Part shown: one piece after another, positions 21,926 to 30,012 of the stretch
How the letters are laid out: each line of letters opens with the position of its first letter
Numbering within the stretch: position 1 is the first letter of the stretch
Program-made: the position numbers and the translations under genes
Assembly: GCA_003344405.1 (NCBI GenBank)
Contig: NOWV01000382.1
Span: 1 to 30,012 of the forward strand
Direction: 5' to 3'
Length of the DNA stretch: 30,012 bases
DNA from: Trichoplax sp. H2
Taxonomy: Eukaryota > Placozoa > Uniplacotomia > Trichoplacea
The notes under the pieces: model-generated
Told to the model about the DNA's origin: nothing
The model's input: the letters and a program-made list of their open reading frames with translations, nothing else
The model's database searches: none

Positions 21926-22791
21926 GTGTTAGAAAGACCCTACTACTAAGGCCATTGTGCAACTTGAAGGTGAATTAGGTCATTCTTGGATAAGTAATAT
22001 CTAAAATTTTTTCCTTTCAGACATCAACATAAAGATTTAATAGATAATAGTAAAAGTAATATCTGGATTACCTTGATACAACAATTACTTGTGTAATTTT
22101 TTCCATGCCTGAACGCATTTGTACACATTAGCTTAACAATGTTTAGTCAAAATGATATGTTAACTTTATTCTGTATAATAGTACAATACTTATTATATGA
22201 AGTATACTATTACATCTATTCTATATGTAGAAGTACACTAGTAATCCAAGTAAAGACTGAAAGTGTACAAAATAATATATAATATCCGTACTATTTCTAG
22301 ACATATAGTGAGCGTTAGAGTAGAATATCAATATAAGTGTGACATAGCATTCGAATTTATTGCGATATGAAGCAAGATGATCTCAAAACTGATTTCTTGC
22401 TCTTTGATACAAGACAGTATTTATAAGTTAAGCAAATCGGCAAGAATATAGGGCAAGGCTAAAAAGCATTATTATTCGTTGTAAGAAATAAATCTGCGCT
22501 ACAGAAATTGCTTAATGCAATCCGCTGATAGAAACGATAAGATAGTTCTCATAAATGCTCTTAGAAATATCCTATTAATTAATTTACAGATTAAAATAAT
22601 CTGAATTAAGATATGTAGTTGCTTTTTCTGGAGATATTTTCGCTATTCCTTAAGGATTACTTGAGCTATTTTAAGTTTAATACAACTTTCATTTATTTGT
22701 GGTTGCTGGGCTAAAGTTATAGTGAACCCATCCAGGAAGTCTTTCATTTTTTTTCATCGTTAGTGTATTCACGATCATTCTTAGCAATGTT
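21926..22791 (-). repeat. Large inverted repeat, left arm (866 bp)
   Basis: The segment from GTGTTAGAAAGACCCTAC to TTCTTAGCAATGTT is the reverse complement of 29149-30012, with scattered mismatches and few indels. The arms are about 6.36 kb apart. The outer end may extend past the window on the right side. The arm includes a BESS-like coding remnant on the - strand (22643-22747). It may be one of two copies of a gene 3' end in opposite orientation, or a terminal arm of a foldback-type element. Confidence 0.93.
22643..22747 (-). pseudogene. BESS-like C-terminal remnant, left-arm copy
   Basis: On the - strand this reads MKDFLDGFTITLAQQ, later IKLKIAQVILKE, then TAG, a 34-codon frame. The right-arm copy has GAG at the same place, so the stop arose by one base change. 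The pattern (a phenylalanine-led hydrophobic stretch, a polar turn, then K-x-K-I-x-x-x-I and an acidic pair) resembles the BESS motif that often closes MADF-domain proteins. Given the short length the assignment is tentative. Confidence 0.45.
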
Positions 22792-22811
22792 ACCGGCAAT
22801 TTGCGAAATCC

Positions 22812-22856
22812 GGCATTTTGCAAAATGCCTGAAATTCTTTAGGTATTTTGCAAAAT
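22812..22856. repeat. Perfect 18-bp palindrome and a second related copy
   Basis: GGCATTTTGCAAAATGCC at 22812-22829 is a perfect palindrome. A second copy with the core ATTTTGCAAAAT follows at 22845-22856. Both lie just inside the inner end of the left arm and are absent from the right arm's inner flank. A related TATTTTGCAATAAATTGCA lies near 22982. They could be a protein-binding site, a small insertion or chance. Confidence 0.8.
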
Positions 22857-23614
22857 GTCTAATGCCTCAGACTTTTGTAGTATAGTCTTACTTTCAACTC
22901 ACAATATGAATTATTGTACTAAAGTAACTTTTAAGGCCAAGAATTTGATTATACCTCGCCTATTTTGTTACACTATTCGTTATTTTGCAATAAATTGCAT
23001 AAACCCTTAAGAAAAGCAAATTAAAACTCTCTTTTAATTTTTATCCTAAATGCAGAAATCATTTTTATGTGACATAGAAAGCATCAACTAATGCCATTTC
23101 TTAAATAGATTCTCCGTACTACTAAGCCAGTAAGATTGGTTTTGCCATTTTCCGTGAACATTAGGCGTGATCATGATTTCAATAGAAATTCGTATCATCT
23201 TGATTGTCTTTTATTACTATCTATTCATATAAAGTATCTATTAGCTATATTATAAAAGTTATGCAAATGAAGGTGTGGAGTCATTACCATATTAGATTAT
23301 TTACTTTTGAACCTGTATCAATAGTTTCGATCATGTAAGCACATGTGGCATGTGTGCATCTACTAAAAAGAACTGAGGTGTTACTAAGGAATAGAGCTAA
23401 AATAGTAGAAATGTTTCGTTCGTAGATTTAAAACTTATAGTCTTGAAAAACTATCATAACAATTATGAAAACGATTTGAGTTTGCTATTATCGCTGCAAT
23501 GTAGCTATTGAGCGAGTATCGCGCATTATATAAATGGACCTCCTGTCGTTTGCATTATATGGGTGCATTCAAATTCGTTTTAGTGCGGCATGGAATACCG
23601 GATCTGAGACATGA
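22857..23614. other. Non-coding stretch inside the inverted arms
   Basis: No gene was supported. The sequence just inside the left arm does not continue the match to the right arm's inner flank. Confidence 0.4.
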
Positions 23615-23883
23615 TCAATGTTCTACTTTATGAAAATAAAATACGATGCAATAGAAAAGTCTTGGAAGGCTGATTAGATAGAAATTTAATATCGATATCA
23701 ATACGTGATTGACGGGTGCAAAAATTGTTTCTATGCCGGATATCAACAAAATCATAACAACCGTTATATTAGCATAGTATCCAAACTTTACCAGATTTGG
23801 ACAAGGCGTCAATACTATGTTTACTATGGCGTTGATCATTTTAGCATAATATAAGACAAAGTCATTGTTACGCCTAACATTAG
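23615..23883 (-). pseudogene. Hydrophobic exon-like frame, possibly a 7-TM receptor end
   Basis: The - strand is open from an acceptor-like TTCTACACAG (AG at 23884-23885) down to TGA at 23615, about 89 codons. It starts NVRRNNDFVLYYAKM, has a hydrophobic segment ANITVVMILLISGIETIF, then VLISILNFYLISLPRLFYC and a basic tail FYFHK. The layout is like TM6-TM7 of a class A receptor, with LPRLF where NPxxY would be. This is a weak, composition-driven resemblance. No other exons were found, and it shares no clear similarity with the 12-TM family. Confidence 0.2.
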
Positions 23884-25412
23884 CTGTGTAGAATAGTCGA
23901 TTAAAGTTTAGCGTGGGCCTATAGATAAAAATAAATAAAGATTGCTAATTACTTGCATGTGATGTATACTATGTTCGATATTAACTTGTAGGGTGGGTGC
24001 CTTTAATCTCATGAATCGAGTTCCGATCATTTAGCGAATGGTATGCATCCATTGATTGGCTATAATACTAACCTAGCAACATAATTAAACAAATTCCAGA
24101 ATAAAATGATCTTAAACATAATCATCATATACGATAATACAAATAAAACAATTTCAAAAATTTGTACAAAATTAAAATTCAAGAATTTATTCGATCTTTA
24201 GTATTATTCTACACGCTTCTTTATTCTAGGCTAATGTAACTAGTAGTAATACTTTTATAGTCCACTACTGAATCATCTTCAAATTGTCTCTTGATATACT
24301 TTTGGTAGTGCATGTAGCTATAATCTGCATAGCAAGGATCTACATTATTTTACAACTACATAGGTTATCCGTACCAAATTAGTCTAGACTGGACCATTTA
24401 CAATTTATTATAGTAACCAAAACGGTTTTTATACAAATATCATTCCCGACTAGCCACAGTATGATAAACTATTCTTACCCTAGTACGATATCTTAGCTAA
24501 ATATTTGTTTTCATTCAAGCACCAATATTGACTCAACGCTTTAACATCTATGGTCATCTGATACTAATATAGAGAGTTCATTAAGAGCATATGAGTAAGA
24601 TAGGATTAGTATTTTGCTAACTTTAGCAATCAGAGCAAATTTATTAAAGTTAAATTAAGCAAGATCTTGCAATGCTTTACGATAGATTTAGTAAGCTACG
24701 ACACAGCATATCATAACAAGTATGGCCAATAATCTTTAATCCAATACTTATTTAGATTATATTACGCTAAAACAAAGCTCCTGAGTGGTAGATTCCGTGA
24801 TGTAGCAACACTTTAAGCGCTCAATTAATTAAAGGACAATCTTCAAGATTAGGATTTGGACTGACCATGATATTGCATTGGATTGCAAAAAATTGTGGAA
24901 TAATTGAGTAAGGGCAATTGCTCCATGTAATAGTTGCAAGCATGATACCATCAAATATGTATTGAGAACTTTGGAGGTCGTTAGTGCTTCGTTGGATGAT
25001 TTATTCTATATTTTTGCTGCTTTTTGGCATTTCCTGGTAGTTTAGCACAAATAGCTGTATTCTTGTATAATTTAATTTTTGAACTATGCCCAATAACAGA
25101 GTAATACAACATGCGTAGAAGTACCATGATTCTGTTTTCGATATAACAGTGTCAAGAAGTAACAGCTTAATACTTTGCAATTGCTCAAATTGATTTTATC
25201 TCGAGCTTGTATTCATCTTCTCTGCGATATACCTATATACTAGGTTCAATCATTTCATGTAAAGGGTTTTTGATCGTAATTTTCTATTAATCTAATTGGC
25301 ATTAGTACCCAATAATTAGTGCTATCCCTCAAGTATAGTAATGACGACATGGAAAATGGTTCAAAACTAGTGCCTTTTACATATCATAGCTTGACTAAAA
25401 GTCAAACCAAAG
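23884..25412. other. Non-coding stretch
   Basis: About 1.5 kb of AT-rich DNA with stops in all frames and no repeat recognised. Confidence 0.4.
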
Positions 25413-26748
25413 CAATTGTAACAAAAAGAAATGTGTATAAACCAAGCTACAAAAATTCGAACAAACTTTGATTTTACTTTATTTGCACTCTGGTCGACTT
25501 AACATAGCTTTGACTCGAAATAAAATTAAGGAAACAACCGATCAATAGTTTAGTAAGAAAACGTGAAAGAGTCTGATCAAACAACCTTCCAAATACTAAT
25601 TTTAAGTATTATACGTAAAGAAATAAAAAACGACAAAACTGAAACTGTCAACTACCAAACGACCTCACAAAAAGAAGAACTTTTTACTTACAACAGTTCG
25701 ACCCTGAAGGCTTTTAAAATTCGACAAGTTCGGCAAAAGAATCTTCTTTTTGCTCTACTCTAAATTTTCTGATTACACTATCATTTATAGGCTTAGCAGA
25801 GCCCTCAGTGGTACTTAAAGCTAAATATTGATTAACCAATCACTCTTAAGATCTATTTTAGGAAACTTTTTTGCACCACTTAAGAAAGCAAAAATCATGC
25901 AAAAGTTTAGATACAACTTTCCTTATGATTCCCTTATAAAACAATATAAAATCATCAAACTAACTATTAAATACATCAAGATTCACTTCTAACATAATTC
26001 CTAATCATTATACATTACAAAAATCTAAAAATTAACCTTGAAACATCAAAATTCAGTCATAAAAAGAACAGTCTAACCACTTGACAATCAACAGAACCTC
26101 TACAATTTTATTTTCTATTTTCTCAACTAAACTTTCCTAATGTAATTTTCATGTCATGTCATAAATTTCCGAAGTTTCAAATTCACAACAAAAAGTTCAA
26201 ATTTCAAAAGTCAACTCTAACAACATTTACCAAAAATTAAAATCCCAAAATTAAATGACATAAATTCGACCGGTTCCGGAATTCGAATCCGAAAAATCCG
26301 AATTTTATAAAGATCACAGTAATCGCTTATCAAAAACCTTTATATGATAGCTATGACTACTTTTCTGACATTAGTATTGACAGTTGATGTTTTAGCTTGA
26401 AGTTGTACGGTAACTGTACGATTATAATCTACATTACAGTACTTTACTGTCAAGTTATAAATCCCTTTCGCTATGGATAGGGCTTCGTTACTAAGTCAAA
26501 TTCATTTATAATCTGAATAGAGTATCAAACGGCCTTTCTTTAGATTAGGCGATTGCTCTTAGTTTATTCTTATAGTAATCTATATAATACCTTGTAAAAT
26601 GGTGAAGAAGAAAAGATGGCGAGATAAAGATTTGGCAGGGTAAAACTTGACTATATTATCACTTTCTAGGTATTTTCTATGGTAAATTAAAATAGTTACA
26701 TACTAAAAGCTATAAAAGACTCTGCTTTTAGTCCATATTTTACACAAT
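25413..26748. mobile_element. Full copy of the TGTA-TACA element, 1328 bp, CAAT target duplication
   Basis: The element spans 25417-26744, flanked by CAAT at 25413-25416 and 26745-26748. Ends are TGTAACAAAAAG and CATATTTTACA. It is the reverse complement of the element at 14291-15186, with conserved landmarks such as CCTATAAATGATAGTG (in reverse) and TTTAGATTAGGC, and substantial divergence. A segment near 26270-26300 contains CCGGTTCCGGAATTCGAATC, rich in short palindromes. The TG...CA ends and 4-bp duplication suggest a solo long terminal repeat. No internal polyprotein is present. Confidence 0.88.
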
Positions 26749-26785
26749 ATCTTCTACTGCTACTCTAGCGTTTCAGGTTAATTGA

Positions 26786-26973
26786 TCTTTACATGGCGAT
26801 CAGACTGCCAGCGGGCATTTAGACAATTCAAAATTGATAGACTTGGCCAAGAACCATCCTGTTCTCTATGATATGACTCACAGCCGCTACAGAGATGCTA
26901 GAATGAAAATGCAGGATGGAACTTGATAGGAAACATGTTAAAAGTTTTAGGTTGGATATTTAGGCAATCTTAA
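26786..26973 (+). pseudogene. Broken MADF-domain fragment
   Basis: The + strand frame from 26786 includes DNSKLIDLAKNHPVLYDMTH, then SRYRDARMKMQD, and stops at TGA 26924. A one-base shift near 26915 opens the frame WNLIGNMLKVLG, ending at TAA 26971. Together these give the MADF pattern: LI-x-L, HPxLYD, YRDAR, then W-x-x-I and a leucine-glycine end. MADF is a Myb-like DNA-binding domain found in Adf-1-type regulators and in accessory proteins of PIF/Harbinger transposons. Only the domain remains; one frameshift is seen and there is no start codon. It begins 37 bases after the element's target duplication. The BESS-like remnant lies 2.2 kb downstream on the same strand and may be the same gene's tail. 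Confidence 0.72.
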
Positions 26974-27445
26974 CGATAGCTATTTAAGATCGAAGTATTA
27001 TATGTCCCATTCAGGCTTAAAATTAAAGTATTTGACTACTAAGTCTTGTAGATGTGTAGTTTAGGTAAAATTTAGATAGATTTCGAAGTCTTTATTTCAG
27101 TATCTTAGAATACAGTGCCTTATATACTGTACAGTTCTTAAGTTCTTTTTAATTAATCTTTTTATTGAAACGTCTTATTATAATCATAATTAAATCGTCA
27201 TTAGAGATACTTTCCTAACTAAACAATCAGTAAATCTAATATTGCGGAACTGTCTATTTAAGAGGATATTACTCCGTATAACTCTACGTCATAAATGGCC
27301 AAAATGTAGCAATCAATCCTCACTATTGTGAATGTAAGGTAAAACTATAAAGTTATTTCAAAATTTCTAGGCCATACTGAGCTAAGTCTGGCATAACCTT
27401 CGAGATTGATATTGGAAGAAAATCTGTAAATCGATTTCTAGTAGC
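26974..27445. other. Non-coding stretch
   Basis: No further domain of the MADF fragment could be followed here. Confidence 0.4.
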
Positions 27446-27786
27446 GATGAATCAACTTCTGCTGTTATAGTCAATGATATTCTTTACAAGTATGCCGATA
27501 GGATGAAATTCCTCTTTCCACATTTAAATTTTTTACGGTAGCAAAAAACAAATATTTTAATTTAAAATCTTATGATGATTATGTTGTTATAAAATTTAGT
27601 AGATTAGCTTTAGTAAAGAGTCGATTCAGTTTTAATAGTAATGCTCAATGATATTCTTTATAGGTATTTCGATAAAATGAAATTCTATTTTCCACAGTTA
27701 AATTTTCTACCGTAAAGAAAAGAGAAATTTTCATTTATAATCTTGTAATGATGGTATTGTTGTAAAAATGAGTACACTAGTTTTAA
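27446..27786. repeat. Direct repeat, two diverged copies, about 174-bp period
   Basis: Copies at 27446-27613 and 27618-27786 share TCAATGATATTCTTTA, GATGAAATTC-like and TTTCCAC blocks, then AAATTTT(T/C)TAC and TTGTT(A/G)TAAAA in order. Confidence 0.85.
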
Positions 27787-28241
27787 CGAATAATACAAGC
27801 CGCATAAGAATTAGTACATACGCATAAAATTGCGGAAAAATATCTTTATACTTAATCGTCAGTATCTAAATACTATCTAATGAGAAGATATTTATGAATT
27901 ACTAGCTATGAATTATGCTAAAATATACAGTAAGTAATTACGCTGTACAAGCCCAATTTATCATTATTTGTATGGTGAGCCATTTTTAGTAATAATTCGA
28001 GAGAATGATATACAAATTGCCATTAATGCCAATCATTAAATTCAAAGCTCCACTAAAGAATCTTCTATGTGCTGCATAAATTAGTATAGATTGAAGATAG
28101 TCCATAAGCTAATTATGATTATTAGTTGATAAAAGTAGTCTGAACTGAATTGCTTCGTTATTTATTAACAAGCATAAAAACATTCGATAGAATGAATTAG
28201 TCAGTTCAATAGTATATAGTAATGTCTAACAAGTTAAGTGC
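27787..28241. other. Non-coding stretch
   Basis: No supported feature. Confidence 0.4.
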
Positions 28242-28575
28242 GATTGCTGTAATTGGATTATAGTAATTTTGTAAAATTCAGTAAGCAGAGCTACTAATAA
28301 GCTAATACATGCAATTAAATTTAAAAATAATCAAATTTCTAGCAAATATGAAGTGATTACTATAATCAGATAATGCTTTTGTAAGACTATGGTAGACAGT
28401 ACTACTCACAAGCTATTACAAACAAATTAAATTTTAAGATTGATTGAATTACGAGTAAGTTGGGAGTGATTGAAGTGATCGGGTAATACTACTATTGTAA
28501 GATTATGGTGGATAGTACTACTAACGAGCTAATACATGCAAATAAATATTTATAAAAATTAATAAATTAAAAGAA
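28242..28575. repeat. Tandem repeat, 113-bp unit, three copies
   Basis: Units start at 28242, 28355 and 28468, exactly 113 bases apart. Shared blocks are GATT, TTTTGTAA or ATTGTAAGA, AG(A/T)(G/A)CTACTA-like and AGCTA(A/T)TACA, followed by an AT-rich tail. Copies 2 and 3 are closer to each other than to copy 1. Confidence 0.85.
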
Positions 28576-29133
28576 GGCCTTTAGGAGTCGAGTAAAAGTA
28601 ACACAGTTTTGATTTTAATTATTGATCATCAGTTAACCATTAACCTATTATTTCATAATGTGAAATGACGGATTTTATGCTTATTTGTGATACTATAGAA
28701 ATATCGCTAACCTGAAAACTTCCAGTATATCCAAATTGCAAAATTTCGTTGATAGAGCGCAACAACATTTAGAATCAGGTAATTCGGATACTCTATCTGA
28801 CATAGATTTACTAGACTTTCTCTAGAAGGTTCGTCAGTCGATCTTAGTGAATTGCAACTGAAGCAGGCGATGAAGAAATAAAATTTGGGGATTCATGAGT
28901 ATTAGGTACGATGAAAATAATAATAAATTTAAGGCATCAGTTTGTTATTAATCCCAAATCACACTTGGGCCCTCTATAAAATACGTTTGATTTTCACTGG
29001 CAATGTTTAGAAGTAGCAAGTCAACGTCGAAATCTAGAAAATATTGTACCTTTAAGAGTAAAAAACGAATATCACACCTGCCCAGGCACAAGCTCTGAAT
29101 GCTCAGGTATAACATAAGATTATTACACACCTT
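28576..29133 (+). other. Mostly non-coding, with a short coding-like patch
   Basis: Near 28830-28880 one frame reads GSSVDLSELQLKQAMKK before a stop, which looks more coding-like than its surroundings. It could be a remnant of the MADF/BESS gene linker. No splice sites or longer frame support it. Confidence 0.25.
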
Positions 29134-29441
29134 AAACGGAAAGAAATGAATGTTGCTAAGAATGAGCATGAATACACTAACGATGAAAAAAAATGAAAGA
29201 CTTCCTGGATGGGTTCACTATAACTTTAGCCCAGCAACCACAAATAAATGAAAGTTGTATTAAACTTAAAATAGCTCAAGTAATCCTTAAGGAAGAGCGA
29301 AAATATCTTCAGAAAAAGCAACTACATATCTTAATTCAGATTATTTTAATCTGTAAATTAATTAATAGGATGTTTCTAAGAGCATTTATGAGAACTATCT
29401 TATCGTTTCTATCAGCGGGTTGCATTAAACTATTTCTGTAG
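29134..29441 (+). pseudogene. BESS-like C-terminal remnant, right-arm copy
   Basis: A frame with basic then acidic residues, KRKEMNVAKNEHEYTNDEKK, runs from 29134 to a run of eight A at 29186-29193. A one-base shift there enters the frame starting MKDFLDGFTITLAQQ at 29193, followed by IKLKIAQVILKEERKYLQKK and a hydrophobic tail to the stop at 29441. Basic linker, acidic patch and BESS-like motif are the usual order at the end of MADF-domain proteins. The eight-A tract is the same length in the left arm, so the shift, if real, predates the duplication. The last third may be read-through of non-coding DNA. Confidence 0.5.
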
Positions 29442-30012
29442 CGCAGATTTATTTCTTACAACGAATAATAATACTTTTTAGCCTTGCCCTAAATTCTTGC
29501 CGATTTGTTTAACTTATAAATACTGTCTTGTATCAAAGAGTAAGAAATCAGTTTTGAGATCATCTTGCTTCATATCGCAATAAATTCGAATGCTATGTCA
29601 CACTTATATTGATATTCTACTCTAACGCTCACTATATGTCTAGAAATAGTACAGAAATTATATATTACTTTTGTACACTTTCAGTCTTTACTTGGATTAC
29701 TAGTGTACTTCTACATACAGAATAGATGTAATAGTATACTTCATATAATAAGTATTGTACTATTATACAGAATAAAGTTAACATATCATTTTGACTAATT
29801 ATTAAGCTAATGTGTACAGCATTGTTCAGGCATGGAAAAAATTACACAAGTAATTGTTGTATTAAGGTAATCAAGATATTACTTTTACTATTATCTATTA
29901 AATCTTTATGTTGATGTCTGAAAGGAAAAAGTTATAGCTATTACTTATCCAAGAATGACCTAATTCACCTTCAAGTTGCACAATGGCCTTAGTAGTAGGG
30001 TCTTTCTAACAC
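29149..30012 (+). repeat. Large inverted repeat, right arm (at least 864 bp)
   Basis: This is the reverse complement of 21926-22791 along its whole length, with scattered differences. It is still matching at the last base of the window (TCTTTCTAACAC against GTGTTAGAAAGA), so the arm probably continues outside. Confidence 0.93.

Overview
The window is AT-rich eukaryotic DNA: genes split by spliceosomal introns (mostly GTAAGT/GTATGT donors and pyrimidine-rich AG acceptors), satellite-like tandem repeats, decayed mobile elements and two 20-base assembly gaps. No bacterial operons, rRNA or tRNA genes were seen. The organism cannot be fixed from the sequence. Short phase-0 introns fit many small eukaryotes. 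A decayed MADF domain (26.8 kb) and a BESS-like tail (29.2 kb) lean towards an animal, but both may be transposon-borne.

The central content is a family of twelve-segment membrane proteins, all on the + strand. The intact member is at 17994-20245 (7 exons, 439 aa). A nearly intact member at 5163-8766 has the same 7 exons, all splice junctions preserved, and a single in-frame TAA in exon 1. A clearly dead copy lies at 9521-10872. A relic of exon 3 lies at 16099-16348, and a doubtful one at 2284-2577. I do not recognise the family. Every intron is phase 0. The exon pattern shows a modular protein: a 4-TM unit (halves A and B) followed by a 19-21 aa linker exon is repeated in the order B-c-AB-c-AB-c-A, so 12 TM segments equal three units in circularly permuted register. 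This is the best candidate for a previously undescribed system.

Layout: 0.5-1.6 kb, satellite of about 259-bp units; 1.6-5.1 kb, mostly decayed non-coding DNA with a dispersed repeat; 5.2-10.9 kb, two family members in tandem; 11.6-12.4 kb, an element fragment and a 327-bp direct repeat; 12.55-15.48 kb, a near-identical 1-kb duplication across an assembly gap, one copy carrying an inserted element with a clean 4-bp target duplication (possibly two alleles placed in tandem); 16.1-16.7 kb, an exon-3 relic and a hairpin; 18.0-20.2 kb, the intact gene; 21.3 kb, a minisatellite; 21.9-30.0 kb, an 8-kb region bounded by 0.86-kb inverted arms, with a second copy of the inserted element (1328 bp, CAAT target duplication), a broken MADF domain and several local repeats.

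The intact gene probably makes an integral membrane protein. Nothing in the window gives a substrate, ligand or enzymatic role. The neighbouring copies look like birth-and-death evolution of a local gene family in a repeat-rich region.
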